This document shows, in pieces, positions 1-13,375 of a DNA stretch of 64,000 bases. Within the stretch, counting starts at the first letter, position 1; each line of letters starts with the position of its first letter. The DNA is from Crambe crambe (Eukaryota > Porifera > Demospongiae > Poecilosclerida > Crambeidae). The DNA is taken from positions 6,297,205 through 6,361,204 of the forward strand of contig OZ004588.1 of the NCBI GenBank assembly GCA_963924555.1, given 5' to 3'. Made by a program: the position numbers and the translations under genes. The notes beneath the pieces were generated by a model, which had not been told where the DNA came from, did no database searches, and worked only from the letters and a program-made list of their open reading frames with translations.

Positions 1-69
1 GAGGAGACAAGAAAGAAAGAGAGGGAAGGAGTCACATTTCACTCTTCCTTCCACTAGCATTGGACTTAC

Positions 70-2051
70 TGGGGTCATATATGGCGGCCTTGAGAAGCTG
101 AGCACAAAACTCCATCAAGATCATTCCTCCCCCACCGTTGTAAATGGCCAGGTACACCTCGCTCAAAAGGGGAGGGGCAGGTTCCAATTCCAGGAACTCG
201 TCAAAGGAATGGGCGAACTCAATGACCATCAGGAGGTTGGAGAAAGCATCAGGAGGAAGGCGGATCCATCCCAGGAAGGGGAGGAAGGGGAGAGAGGACG
301 TCTCTCGTACCTCAAGGTCCTCTGTTGGACGTTTGAGTTGTTCTGCCTTCTCCATGTCTAATTGGTGTCGATAGATCCTGGACAGGAAGTAAACAGGAAG
401 TGGTTAGAAGTAGACAGGAAATATGACTAGTGGGAGGGGTCAGAAGATGATTGGAGGTGCTACTGTCAAGGGCAGCTGCATTAAAGAGAGAGGCCCACCA
501 TATGTACCTTCTGTTTCTTTCCAGTTCTTGCTGTTTGAGGTGAGCCAAGAGACGCATGGTTCTCTCCCGAGCACGTTGCTGGCTGTCTGCCTGCTCCTGC
601 TTAGCAACGTGTTGACGACGCAGCTCACGCTCCTGTAATCAAGAAGAGTAATGAGAACAACAAAAAAAAATAAAATGAAAGTCCTCAAGTAGACTCACTG
701 AAGAAACTTGGTACTACAGATGTGCATTAGTTAATCCCTGAAATTAGGACACACCCCCAATACCATCGTACATACATTACAAATTTTGTGGGGATGGGTT
801 TTCATATATTATTGTATAATAATGATTCACACTTTAATTTTTGCAAAGCCTTAAAAATTTTACACCCCACAATAATTTCGTGCTTGTTTTAAGTGAGTTT
901 ACATTGTGCACATTCATGCAAGACACCTTTTCTGTATCCCACTGCACTGAAATGGCAACTAAACACTCCATTGGAGAGCTCTCTTTTGAGACCTAAATCC
1001 ATGGGGGTGTGGGGGTAGCAAATGAGGTCCCACTATATCACTACAATACATCATTAGTCACCCCTTACCTCCTCCTCTTTTCTCTGTACGATATGATCCT
1101 GCTTCTCCCTGGCTAATCTCTGAGCATGACGTTCTCTCTCCCTCCTCTGCCGCTGGGCTAGTTTTCGCTGACTCAGCAACATGTTCCGCTGCAGGCAACG
1201 TGTCTCCTTGCGCTTTGCTTTGTCAGCTCTTGCCTTCAACAGAAGCTGTCTTCGCTTCTCCTCCTGAATCTACAAATTAAGTAGGTAGGGGTCATCAATG
1301 ATATTAACTACACTCTATGAGTGGGTAAAGGGTCTACACTTCTATATACTAGCACTCTACACCAGTGGGTAAAGGGTCTTTGGTAATATAAGTGGGTAAA
1401 GGGTCATCAATCACACCACTATAAATACAATACCTTTCTTGTGCCCAAGCTGAGGGCAGCACTGCTGTTAGCTGCTGCCATGACAACTTCTTTACTGCTC
1501 ACGCCCCCAGGATGTTGACTTGTTACAGAATTCTCTCCGAGCATGTCACCACCAGCAGCAGGAGCAGCAGAGACCACCTCTTGATTGGCTACCCCTTCCT
1601 GCTCCTGGGGGGTTGCAGTAATATTCCCCTCACACTGCACCCCAGTGGCCCCCTGGAGGGTAGACGTTTTATTGATCAGATCCGGTCGTGGAAGTATATT
1701 CGCATAACGTGTATAGGAAGGCACTCTACTCCGTTGAATACTTGACTTGCGTCCGATACTTCCCACTTTCACACCACTGCCCTTTGGTCTTCCACGCCGT
1801 CGCTTGACGGGTAGAGGTTGTTCCGAAAGCACGTGAGGAACAGGAGATCTTTTTTTCCGTCCTCGTCTCTTGGTCGGTGGTGCGGAGACAGGGGGGTTCA
1901 GGTTCGTAGAGGACTCATTGGAAGAGGGATTTGCCATGTTGGGAGTCGTGGTATCCATGGATGCAAGGAGAGGAGGAGGAATAAAAGTACCAGAAGACAT
2001 GCCTGAGCTGAAAGGCTTCGTATCTTGTTCAATGATTCCCACAACATTGGC

Positions 2052-2082
<31 letters not shown>

Positions 2083-5000
2083 GTTTTTATGAGACTTGAA
2101 GAACTCTCCATTCCCTTCATTGGTGACACAGCTCGATCACTAAGTAAAGGTGTGTCTTTCTCACCATCGAGTTTAATATGCTCAGCAAGAGGTACCTTGG
2201 CCTCTTGCTGACTCCCACCACCACTGTTACCATCATCGTACTCCTTGTTCTGATTTTCCGTTGCCATGTAGAAGTCCGTTTGTCTCGAACCTGCAACTTG
2301 GGGCTGAACTGCGGTGGTCATATTCTGGATCATCAGGTTTGATGGGAGTACAATCCCTGGTCCGTTTTCCATAGAGGAATTAGCTTCGACTTTGATCGGT
2401 TGCATTCCCAATGGCTGGAGAGTGTTTGAGTTGCCACTGGCGATGGAGCTATGGGTCGCTAGTTTGCTCATGTCCTGCTGTTGTACGTCCTTCCTAGGCC
2501 GTCCTACAGGTCGCCTCTCACTCATTGCACCTCTCCCCCTGCCCCGTCCTCGACCACGCCCCCTTCCACGCCCCCTTGATCTGGTGGGACTTGTGGAAGG
2601 GTTGGAGTTCATCATTTCGGGAGATTGCTGCATGATGATATGATCATGTGACACCCTAGGTCTCCGACCACGCCCCCTTCTGATGATCTTTGAACCATCT
2701 GGTGAAGTCTCCATCTACAGAAATTAAAGACAGAAGCCATTCAATTTGCCAGTGAAAAAGAGCCAATTTCAAGCACAGCATAATATGTATGGTAGAATCC
2801 CAAGCAGAAGTCAAAAGATACATTCATTTCTTATTTAGGGTTCATATTGTAACCTTGTGGCTGAAAATTTGGAGTAGTCACAACCACACAAATTGCAAAA
2901 GAAGTTTGGAATTAAAGTATGCTTGGGAAATGGTTGATCACTACCAGCACCTAAGCCAATATTCAGCTCAGGTGACAATTGAGTGCGAAAATACTATCAT
3001 CTTACTGTGTCACTGTCCAGCATTTCTCCGACATCCACTTTCTTGCTGAAGGTAAAGTGGTCGATGGTGAGCCCACCTTCCTCCTTCAAGTCTAAGTGCC
3101 TCTGGATCTCTGGGAATGTCCGCAGGCGACGCCCTGCTGGAGTGATGTAGCAGATATCCACTCGCACTTGATCGGGACCAATCCTCTTGCGAACGAGCCG
3201 ACGCCAACTACAGAGGTGGTGCGAATAGAGTTAATGGATAGATTTTTCTGATCATACAGGATGTGCATTAATTGGAATAAAGGACCTCACTCGGCTAGCT
3301 ATAGCCTGGCCTCAACCACTCCAAAGGAGTTTTACTCACATAGTATGTGAAAACAGGCATCATGCATCATAATATTACAGAAGGTACGTGCATTGATATC
3401 AGGGGTCACAATAAGATTACATTTGTCAGATAAAAAAGGCAAAAATGACAAGAAATTGACCGGAAAATGTCCTGGGAATGTATAAACACTGTGATAACAT
3501 TGGCTGCTTCATGCACATCCTTAAGCTTTGACATCATGCAACCTGGAGCAAAGTTATAATCCCAACCCATGCTTCAATGGAGGCTTATATATGTACCAGA
3601 ATTTGCATGGCTATCAGCTAACTGTAGCTGAATTTAGTACCCAATAACTCCAATGAATAAACAGACTGACTATTATTGTGATCGAGTCTTGTCAGGTCGA
3701 CATAGTGCACGTGCATTAATTAAAATGATCGAGTGTGCATTAATAGGAGTCTATACATGTACTAATTGGACTGCATTCTTCTTACCCTCGCTCTAATGGC
3801 ATCTGGAGTTTATCCAGGTTGAGTGTCTTGGCAGCCCCTCTTCCTCGTTTGATCACAATGCTATTGGATCCCTCCTTCTCTCCCGAGGGACTAGAATTAG
3901 CAGCTGCTGGCAGCTTTGGGGGTGTGACGGGAACTTTAGTGGGTGTGGCTGAAGGTGTGGTATCAGGGACAGACTTGCTAGGGGAGGGATCACGCGAGTC
4001 TTCAACAGCACTTGTTGTGGTTCCTACATACATAATAGTCAACGATAGATATTATCAGAGACATGCACATTCTAAGTAGGGATGGCAGGTCAAAGGTCAT
4101 AAGTACGCTTTTCTCCTTACTCTACAGGTTCTTAAAACTCTACACTGAGCTATTACTTCAATACAGAATAGGGAAAATTCAATAAAAATATTATACGGAT
4201 AATATAAGATTGCCGTACTGATTCAGGCCATCCGTTAGAGTGGCCTAAAATCTAGTGGCCTGCATTATAGCAAATATATAAGGATTTTTTATGGCTTCAT
4301 GCATCTAATTTGAGAGGTTTTAACATGCACCTACCTCTACTACCTGTGTCGGTTTCTCCCAGAGAAACTTTATCTTTGTCCCTTTCTTCCAGTGATAGTT
4401 TCTTCTCCTCTTTCTCTGGCGTTGCCGCAGTGACGGTGATTGTTGTGTTTTCTCTGCCCACTTCATCTTCTGTAACCATAGCAACGATGCACTTGTCTGC
4501 CTGGCTCTTTGAGGGAGGGTTGGGGAGGAAGACATCGTCGTCGTCGCTGCTATAGGTTTCGTAGGTGTGACGCTTCAGGGCATTGATTGCAGCTGGTCTT
4601 TTAAGAGCAGTGGTAACAGGAACAGGCTCAACTTGATTAATGGGTGTGGCTTTGTCTTCTAATTTCGATGCATGTGATTGGTCAGTTTCTTGGTTTGTGT
4701 TTTCTGGTCTTTCGGTACTTGTTTGAAGTTGATCAGGATGCTGCTGCTGAATAAAGGGACCTCCCCCTTGTACATGAGAGGCTGATTGGTGAGAAAGGGG
4801 GCAGGAGGAGTGGGATAGGTGGGTGTGGTCATGTTTACTGCTACTAGTGCTATTGGCTGAAGCTGCCAAAGAACTGACATTCTGCATTGGGCGATCTTGA
4901 TTCAATTCCAGATTCTGATACCGATTCTGTGTCTCATTCTGGATCTGAGCTTGGTCATCAATACTGGAATTGGTACCGACATAACCCGAGCTGAGATCAC

Positions 5001-8000
5001 CTGATATGGCATGTGACTCAAGAACTCTTTCAGAACTTTGTAGCCCTTGATCATGTGACTTATAAGTTGCATCATTTTGCATCATTGTGGCCGGTTCTCC
5101 CTGATTGGTGACGATTGTAGGGGGGCTGTAAGGCCTCCCCACGGGAGGAAGGGAGAGTTCACCCTCTGGGGTCATCACTGGCTCTTGAGACGAGTGAGAG
5201 GCGTGCCTTATTCTATCAGAAAATGACGACAAATTCTGATGCACCTTGGAAGTAAATCCTGTAATGGGGGAAAAAAAAATGATGTAGATTATCGGTACCA
5301 TGAAACCTCCCTCTCTTCATGTATGCGGACAGGAGAAGTGTCCTGGTGAGAGGAGGTGCCTTATTTTAGGGGTGGAATTTGATAGAGTAGTGCAAGGCCA
5401 TATTATTATTATCAACTGATGATGATTACTACGTTGTAGCCTTGGGGCTGGTATAGACAGGGTTATTAAACTGCATTGTTTGAGGGGTTTGCAATTGAGA
5501 GAGTTCCGAGGTGTTGAGGGGGTTACCCACTGCAGTAGTTCATATTGTGTTAATTACATTCTCCCACCAAACATTAAATTCTGCAGAGACAGAGGGAGAT
5601 GCATCTCACAGAGGAGTGGTCGACACGCCTAGCAAAACAGCAGACATACAATGGATGGCTGACAAAGAGTGCATTATCGCAGGAATGTGGGTGATAAAGG
5701 GTTTATGGAATGTTAATGCCAGCATTCTTCACATGCATGCTCAATTGAATGCATAATTAATTCTTCATTATAGATACACCTCTATATTGCAATGGGACAG
5801 AGAAAAGTGTCCTGATTAGAGAGGTGTCCTCACTTCAGGGGTGAACTGATTAGAGAGGTGTCCTCATTTCAGAGAGAGTCCAACTTAGAGGGGATTAGAT
5901 TATGCAGAATTTTTATTGCAGTGACATACTGTCTCAGACAACAAACAAACATGAAAGGATGGTCAAGAGTCTCTTGTAAACATGCACTATCACGGGGAAA
6001 ATGACACCTACAATACACATACCATAATAAGAGTGGGAAAATTCAAAGTGCTAATTTTCAAAAGAATTTTTTTAAATGCGTATATAATTATTATAAAAGA
6101 ATTCGTACCAACAAATGAGGTTGAATGCATAGGTCCAGCACTGATGTAATATAGCTTTGGACAATCTGATTGGTCGACTCTGGATCATTTAAAGAGTGGA
6201 TCCCTCCACAGAGTATTTTGGATAAGCAAGAGTATTCTCATACAGGTGGCACTGTGTGGGTGGGATCTCATCTTCCTTATACGGAGAGACCACGCTCCTT
6301 ACATCAACACCACCTGTTGTCTCTTTAAATCATGTCTTCTTTATTCAAAAATTATCTAAATATGGTCGCCTCCCCAATGCATATCCTTTTTGGAACTTTG
6401 TGTTAACCACACACCTCACAGTAACCACTTCTTTTAACCACATATTATGCTCCTTCTCTTAGTTCTCTAGCCATGATTTCCTTTCTTTCAAACCACACAC
6501 TTCTGTGAACAAGCCACACCCTCTTCCCCCTTCCTTTCTTAACCACACCCAAGCACACCAATAATTATACGGATCCTTCCTCCTCAACCACACCCCTTTT
6601 CTCTAACCACAATCTAGGTGCCACAAGAGCTGCAGTTCAAAGTTGATAGCATTGGTGCCAAATCAATAACAGAGTGATCGTCACTAAAATTTGGCCCTGA
6701 AATGAACAGACAGACATCTTGATGACATTTAATCCAATAACACTGCTTCCATCTCAGCAGATAACATGTAGTGGAGAATAATTGATCCGTGTAACAGGAC
6801 ACCTCTCTAACCAGGACACATCTCTAATCAGGATAAATCAGGATACCTCTCTAATCAGGACACCTCTCTTATCAGGACGCTCTCTAATCAGGACACCTCT
6901 CTAATCAGGACACCTCTCTAATCAGGGCATTTTCCTATGTTGAACACTTAGCTCTCTGATTGAGACACTTAAATTTCTCCACTATAGATTAACCTGATGT
7001 GTAATAACACAAATATTTTCAAGCCAAAAAATTTTAAGATCTCAATCTAAAAATAGCACCTACTTAGCTAGACCACATCTCCCCCAGGAACAGAGTGTTC
7101 AACACTTGATATCATTGACGATATCCTGACTAGTTTCCAAGAAGTATACAACTTACAACTTTCACTTCTAAAAATCAAGCCACTTGCATAGTCGCTCAAA
7201 CGTAGGGTACCTCATTGACAGACAAATCATGCAGGCCCTAACTTGGTAAGCTTAACACCACCCTACGTGGAAGCAGCCAATAAGAAGGAGTGATGATTAC
7301 AGGTATGGAGTAGTTAGACACGTTCATTTTTGGCCATTTTAAAAACTTTTGGCTCCCCATAACTCATGACTACTAGTGGCCATGGTCTGGAAATTTGGTG
7401 TAGAGATAGTCAAACCATTATAGAACTAATTCGTCAAAGCATATTTGAGAAATAGTAAACTCAATTAAAAATTTGACTTCATATATGGCAACTGTCACAC
7501 AATATGTCACAATCTGTTCACCACACTAATGCACATAAAACCCTCAGGGTAATAATTGTAATGCTCGTACCATTGGAACTAAGTCTGTTCCCTTAGCCAA
7601 AATAAGTCGGCCGGGACACATTAATCTTTTTACGGTGTCTACATTTTGGATTAATTTGTAGCTCAAGGCTAAGATGGACCAATGTATGCATGCCCTGATA
7701 AGCTATTACTTTACTGCACAGTGGATTGAGACCAATATTATTAGCCAGCCAGCCAGCTGTTACATTGGTAAGTGAGTGATAACATTGACAAGTGACATTA
7801 TAAGGAAGCCATGCTAAGACTGAGTCGAGGTATTGATGAGGAAAAAAATCCTTTGTACATGAAATACTTGTGTTCTAAGTAGAATCATTCTTTAACTTCC
7901 CTTATATGAACATTACATTAAGAGGCAAGTAACTTGTTTTAAAAGGCTTTCTTTATAAGGTACTATGCAATCAAAGTTAGAATTGAATTCCAAAATGAAA

Positions 8001-10324
8001 TAAATCCACAGACTCTGCATACTTTCTTACCACTCGACATTAGAAAAAACGCACATACTCTATTGTGTGACCACCAAGTGAACAAAAATGAGGACTTGGG
8101 AAATTATTTTCGTGGTCATGTTCAACAACGAAAATTAAATCACATGAAATTTAATTACCTTGTAGAAAAGCCAGTTGTAGCAACCCGAAAATAAATCAAC
8201 ATGAAAATTGTAAACATGAGTCATTATCTAACGAAAATTTCCCAATTTAAATAGTAAGAACCGACTAATAGCATCGATGATGTAACAAGTTTCAAAAAAA
8301 AAAAGCATTTACAGGGCCGGGCTCACAATAACAGTCAGTCACAGGACATTTGCCGGTCAATTTCTTCATTTGTCTGGTCATTTTCTGCCTTTGTCTGATC
8401 AATTTTTCTATTATAGCTATATTCTTAAAATTGCTATTAGATAATCATGTCCGGACAATACTAGAGTGTTACTGTGAGCCCTGCATTTAAAATGTAGTAT
8501 AAGAAATGGTCAATGTGATGCATCTGTCCTCTATTGCCTCCCACCATTACACCTTGTCCTGGTGTGTATCATCCCTGGCCACTTCCGCAGCACTTCCTCG
8601 TGCTGGTAGTGCAATACATTCAGTGCTGCGAAAGTGGCCAGGGATGACTACTCAGAGTATGGGTGCCATCAGGCCCAGGCCTGACCAATATTTTGGGGGG
8701 GGAAAAAGTTAAGGTTAAAATCAGTGGCTATCAATCGATAACAAAAGAAAGTGTCCTATGATGCTGAAATTGCTGAACTGGGGGATTCAGACCTGACCAA
8801 TCAAATCTTGCTTCCAACACCTCTGACCCAAAGGCCCTGGCTTGTGGTAGCCAAAAGGCAGCGAGGGTGCTACTATTAACTAAGGGCCTGAGGGTTTCTG
8901 AATACTGTAGATCCAATTGGTCCAGGTGTTAACTAATTTAGTAAAATACCTGTAGCAACCAATCGTTTCCAAGCAGCACTGGCAATTTATTTTGTTGACA
9001 ACAGGGACTAACCCTATGCCCTGAGAGGGAGGGAGTGCCTTCCATGAGGACACTATGAACTGTAACTGACTAATCAGATTGCTACGTTCTAAGTGCAAAT
9101 ACTTAATACCTATGGTCAGTCTACAAAGTGGCCTTAGGGGGTTTGGATGTGGTGATAGAGGTCTTAATTTTTTAGGGTGTTATTGGACGGCTGTTATAAG
9201 AGGTGGTCTCATTATGGGGTAGTTTTAGACTCACTCAGACCTGCTAAGTACCAGGAGAAGGAGGGAGAAGGGAGGAGGAGGGGAGAGTGATAGGAGGGAA
9301 GAAGGGAAGAAGAGGAAAGACGGGGTGAGGGAGGGAGGGGAGGGGATGAGGGAGGAAAGGAGGGAGAGGAGGGGAGGGGATGAGGGAGGAAAGGAGGGAG
9401 GGGAGGGGATGAGGGAGGAAAGGAGGAAGGGAGGGGAGGGGAGGGAGGAGAGGGAGGGGAGGGGATGAGGGAGGAGAGGGAGGGGAGGGGATGAGGGAGG
9501 AAAGGAGGGAGGGATGAGGGGAGGGAAGGGGAGGGGATGAGGGAGGGAGGGGAGGGGAGGGAATGAGGGAGGGGGAGGGAGGGAGGGAGGGGAGGGGAGT
9601 ATGTATTAACTGTGGCTCACCTTTCTCAGATGGAGGAGGCACACTGTCGACATAATTTGGAAGGACAGGTGTGATTCCCCCTGCAGACTCAGGGGCCCGT
9701 TCCCTCAAGATGAAGTCCACAGAGAAGGGACTGGACCCATGAACGTGATGGGACACTGATCCCCCATGTACAGGGTACGGCTGGGAATTGGATTGCGAAG
9801 GCGTCGCCACCATTGGTGGGGAAGTTTGGTGATATGCCATACCTCCTCCACCACTTCCCCCATGAGGGGAGACGATTGGTTGATTCAGTGGACTCCTTTC
9901 CTGCAGCGAGGGGGTTGAGGGAGGCGTGGGGGTCATCTGCATCGGCGATATTGAAGGGGGCTGTATCCCTCGTACCACCCCACTCATCTCCTCAGAACGC
10001 TGCTGGTAGACCACACCCTCTTGGGGTGTGGTATTATCCATCACAGAATGGTGCACTGTCTGATCCACAGGCATAGGCATCATACCTGAACCCATTCCGG
10101 GTATGCCATATCCGATTCCCATTCCGGAATGGGAATGGAGGTATTCACCGTGGGAGAGAGCCGAATAGTTAGAGGGGGGGATGGGGATTGAAGGTTGGGA
10201 AGTGACGTAGTGTGAGGGTGGGTATGACATGCTGGAATGGATTCCCGGGTAACTGGAGGCAGGTTGGAACCCAGAAGCAGTTGACGTGGTCCATGGCCGA
10301 GGCCACATACTAGAGAAGGAAGGA

Positions 10325-10412
<88 letters not shown>

Positions 10413-13375
10413 TATGGTCGTAAGAATCATAATCTATAAGATCAGAGCTCTAAGGTTAGGGCTAGGGCTAGGGTGCTAGGGCTTAGGGCTAGGGCTAGAG
10501 AGCAGATAATAACTGTCTGGACAAGGACATTGATTTGACCAGACATTTTGGCTGGGACGCAGTTGATTTGCAACAGCTTGTTCACTCTGCTCTACTAAAC
10601 ACATCAAAGAACTAAAAATTTTATATGTCTGCAAATTGGTCAGTCGGACATTTGACTTGGCAAATGAAACTGTTTACTTTCTGCTCTGTCTTTAAGATGG
10701 CCGTCAGTCTTTGAAATACGTATTAGTGCCCTTTATTTTCCAGCTTTCTCGATTAAAAGATATTATTACACTTTCTTCCTGCACTAACTTCCCATTGCAT
10801 AATGAAAACAGTGTGTGTAATCCATGACCACCTGTCAACACAAAAATCACTTCAGACCGTGGTACGTACCGTATCCCACCAGGACCATGATACCGTACGG
10901 CTGTATAGTGAGTATATAGGGGAAAACAACTCTTGTACGATTTGTGGTATCGAAAAAATTAAGGGAATTTATAACATACTTTGCAAAACCACAAAAATTT
11001 ACCTCATATGATATAATTCAATGAGACCACTTCTCTCAGTGCTCTTTAATAAAAATAACAGCCTAAAATTCACTTGATCACTTGATGATTCGCTATATCT
11101 GTTTCTCAATTCTTGACCAAATTTCAAATATCAGCAGAGAGCTGATCACCCACTCTGTGAGTTTTTTTTTTTTTTTTTTTAATTTGAAAGTTATAATAAA
11201 ACATCAAAGGGATCAAGTAAATCAGGACAATAGTACTCCCTTATTGCAAGCACTGGACACACAAAATACTTCAATTTTTGCAAAACTTTAACTGCACATT
11301 GAAAAGGCGATGCCTATGCCTCGTACATATTGAATTTGTGGTTTAGAGGTAAGTAGTAGTATTGGTGAAGTGTTGTTTTGTTGCTGTAACGATACACACA
11401 TTCTTTAAGTTCCAAGGGTTTGTGAACAAGACATATCCTTGCATGTACTATTCACCCAACAATTTAAAGGGGCCTTAAATTTTGTGGAACCCCTTTCCTG
11501 AAATCCCTAAAAATAACAACAAACAAAACAGACAAACAAACAAACAAACAAACTCTATTTTCTGAGTGTCTGCATTAAAAGGTACCACTGTTAAAGTAAC
11601 TCGTAATCAGTTGCTTTTCCACTCGGTCTCATTTTTTTTCATGGGAAAATATTTGCGGATTTTTTAAGTTTAAATTCCCCCTATGAACAATGAATCATTT
11701 CATTTTCTGTTGGGCGAAACACAATGTGTATTCTGAGACGAGACTACTCTTTATTCAAGGTCAAAATGGTTCATGTTTAATAGGAACTTTCAAGATTATA
11801 GTGTTCATAATTTCCTTTGGTTGCTATGCAAGCATCATTTCTGAGTTTCACTTTTACTAAGTCATTCTCTTTTGATGACAGCATCATAAAAACTTTGCTA
11901 ATTGGATTTGATTCAACCCCCTCCCCCACCCCCCCCCCCCCCCCCCCCCCCCCCACTAACTGCAAACTACACCCTGAATTGTGGTCATGAGATTTTTAAT
12001 CTTATTTTTATCACGTGGTTTCTCAAATCTTGAAGACCATTTTGACTAACAATACGGGTTCCCCTTCAAAATCCATGCCTCTAAACTCATGAATGGTACT
12101 AGTTTGATTGAAGAAAGCCAGGAGGCAAGACCATTTGACTACAACACAGTCCCCTTTCAAAAAACCATGCTTCCAATTTAAGTTTGAATGCGGATAATCG
12201 GTGCCCCATTTTGTATTAAGTACAGTGACCCCTGCTAATTGACAAAGTTCCCAGTAACGGACATACAAAATGACCTAGAGAATTGGCATAACAAATCTTT
12301 CAAACTGATACCAACCGAAATATGCTTTGTACTTTGTACTTTGGAAAGTGATTTGATTATTACATTCGGCACTAAAGGGTGACAGAGAAATTTCCTGTCT
12401 TATATATTTTTTTCACTTTCACTAGTGTTCATTGCTATTTTTATTAGCACTGTGTGGTGTAGTACAGCATTAAATCACATGATGACATTAATAATATTAA
12501 TAGGGTGATCCCCTTAAATGGAATGTGACCACAATAACAAGCATCTAATTACATACCACAAACTTTTAAACCTAAAATAATTTTTTTTCCTTATTTTATC
12601 CATTGGAGAGTTAGATAGCTACCATCTTTATTCTAGGTTTCAGATAGCTTAGCTTATCTGGATATGAAGCTATGATAACTAATCATAATAATATTATACT
12701 ATAAGGGGAACCTACCTCATTATCCCCGTAGGTACAAACTTTTACCCTCGGGCGAAATGGTCAGATAGAATACAGCTGTAGGTAGAGAAACATGTACACT
12801 CATTCATAAAACCAATGGGGTGTAAAAGGTGGTAAAATAGTCAACCCAGGGCCTTTGGAAATGAGGGTTCATTTATACAGGGTTAGTGAGGGATCAGCTG
12901 GTTCTTGCCCTGCTGGACCAGCCATGCCCTCTTTTCTGGAGCCTGGGAGCACCTCAGGGCAAAAAGGGCTTGAGTAGTCACAAGTAGACACCCAGAATCG
13001 CTCGAGACGCTACTTTAGTGGAAAATCACTGTAAAGTCGCTTCAGAGCGGGTATGGGGTAAATATATAGCGAGTAGAAAGTTTATACTAACCTATTTATA
13101 TTGATTTGGCGAGTCTCGGTCAGTTTGGAGGACATTAGAAGTAAAATAAGTCTGAACGAAAAGGATCCACCATTTTGAAAAAAATGCTTGATTTCTGTAT
13201 AGCGAGGCAGGAAGAAATAGCAAGTTGTATGTGGTATTTAGGTGACGTCACGTCCAATTATGACCTTGAAATCGTTCCTAATGAATGAATAAATAACAAA
13301 AGCTGTAGCAGGATGGGATGGTTCATATTATACGTACCAAAGCGCCGGCTTTTTCTGGCCTGAGAGGGCGTCCAT
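70..13375 (-). CDS. BAZ2: BAZ2/TIP5-like chromatin remodelling subunit, 3' part beyond window
   Basis: Exons (minus strand): 13338-13375, 9621-10309, 4335-5258, 3786-4023, 3006-3207, 1434-2714, 1069-1269, 508-632, 70-377; every junction keeps phase. About 1335 residues are visible. In order: a Pro/Ser/Gly-rich low-complexity N-terminus; an MBD/TAM domain at about residues 625-700 (starts LPLERGWRRLVRKR, contains CYITPAGRRLRTFPE); several AT-hooks (RPVGRPRKD, KRRRGRPKGSG) with a poly-Gln run; a charged coiled coil rich in R/E/Q/K; and a DDT domain (RPTEDLEV, FSNLLMVIEFAHSF, LLKAAIYDP). This order is that of BAZ2A/BAZ2B, the large ISWI-partner subunit (BAZ2A = TIP5 of NoRC, which silences rDNA). 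The expected PHD finger and bromodomain would lie left of position 1. Exon 1 encodes only about 12 residues and is the least certain part, chosen because it has an ATG, a GTACGT donor and the right phase. The donor ending exon 3 could also be 9 bases upstream, in the same phase. Confidence 0.88.
5790..5890. repeat. TGTCCTGATTAGAGAGG minisatellite, few units
   Basis: Imperfect direct repeats of a unit reading GTCCT(G/C)A(T/C)TAGAGAGGT. The same unit occurs inverted at 6787-6930 and again near 15310-15410, so it is a dispersed short tandem repeat. Confidence 0.75.
6787..6930. repeat. Tandem repeat, about 19 bp unit (CTCTCTAATCAGGACAC)
   Basis: Seven or so near-identical direct units of CTCTCTAATCAGGACAC lie in the large BAZ2 intron. 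They are the reverse complement of the repeat at 5790-5890. Confidence 0.9.
8313..8484. mobile_element. Short hAT-like MITE (CAGGG...CCCTG)
   Basis: The ends read CAGGGCCGGGCTCACA and TGTGAGCCCTG, imperfect terminal inverted repeats. Both flanks carry CATTTA, a candidate 6 bp target duplication. The interior is AT-rich with TTTGTCTGGTCA-type repeats. A related inverted fragment with the same CCGG(T/A)...AATTTCTT core is seen near 3409-3475. The element is too short to encode a transposase. Confidence 0.55.
8569..8647. repeat. 25 bp-arm hairpin, 24 of 25 paired
   Basis: Left arm 8569-8593 (starts TCATCCCTGGCC) and right arm 8623-8647 (ends GGCCAGGGATGA) are reverse complements with one mismatch, separated by a loop of about 29 bases. 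The size is in the range of a small hairpin RNA precursor or a tiny foldback element. The sequence alone does not tell which. Confidence 0.85.
9250..9600. repeat. GGGA/GAGGG purine-rich low-complexity tract
   Basis: About 350 bases of almost pure purine on the plus strand (GGGAGGGGAGGGGATGAGGGAGGAAAGG variants). It directly follows the donor of BAZ2-like exon 2, so the exon reads through into an artefact Pro/Ser/Leu repeat if the splice is ignored. The G-runs could form quadruplexes in the plus strand. Confidence 0.9.
10330..10408. repeat. (GA)n microsatellite
   Basis: Uninterrupted GA dinucleotides. On the minus strand this is a (TC)n tract about 20 bases upstream of the acceptor of BAZ2-like exon 2, so it serves as a very long polypyrimidine tract. 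Confidence 0.97.
10453..10500 (+). repeat. Degenerate telomere-like repeat (GGTTAGGGCTAGGGCTAGGG)
   Basis: About eight hexamer-like units of TAGGGC/TTAGGG. The metazoan telomere repeat is TTAGGG, so this could be an interstitial telomeric relic or merely a simple repeat. It is too short and degenerate to decide. Confidence 0.5.

Larger units (their letters stand above)
5259..9620 (-). other. Large intron of the BAZ2-like gene
   Basis: This 4.4 kb stretch holds no coding exon I can support. It contains a TGTCCT-GATTAGAGAGG minisatellite (5790-5890 and, inverted, 6787-6930), Pro/Ser-coding artefact ORFs from GA-rich DNA near 9250-9600, a short CAGGG-ended MITE (8313-8484) and a perfect-looking hairpin (8569-8647). 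Confidence 0.7.
10310..13337 (-). other. First intron of the BAZ2-like gene
   Basis: The assignment depends on the short first exon at 13338-13375. The interval holds no supported coding exon. It contains the (GA)n tract, a degenerate GGGCTA/TTAGGG-like stretch at 10453-10500, a T homopolymer at 11162-11180 and a C homopolymer of more than 20 at about 11930-11954. Confidence 0.6.

Noticed and set aside
1512-2643. Plus-strand ORFs opposite the AT-hook exon
   Set aside because: Antisense shadows of the BAZ2-like exon; poly-Cys and Arg/Pro strings come from CAG and AT-hook repeats.
9244-9620. C-terminal Pro/Ser/Leu extension of BAZ2-like exon 2
   Set aside because: A GTGAGC donor at 9620 with correct phase to the next exon shows it is intron; the composition is simple purine repeat.
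10080-10430. ORF with a long Ser-Leu repeat
   Set aside because: It is the (GA)n microsatellite read on the minus strand, upstream of a clear splice acceptor.
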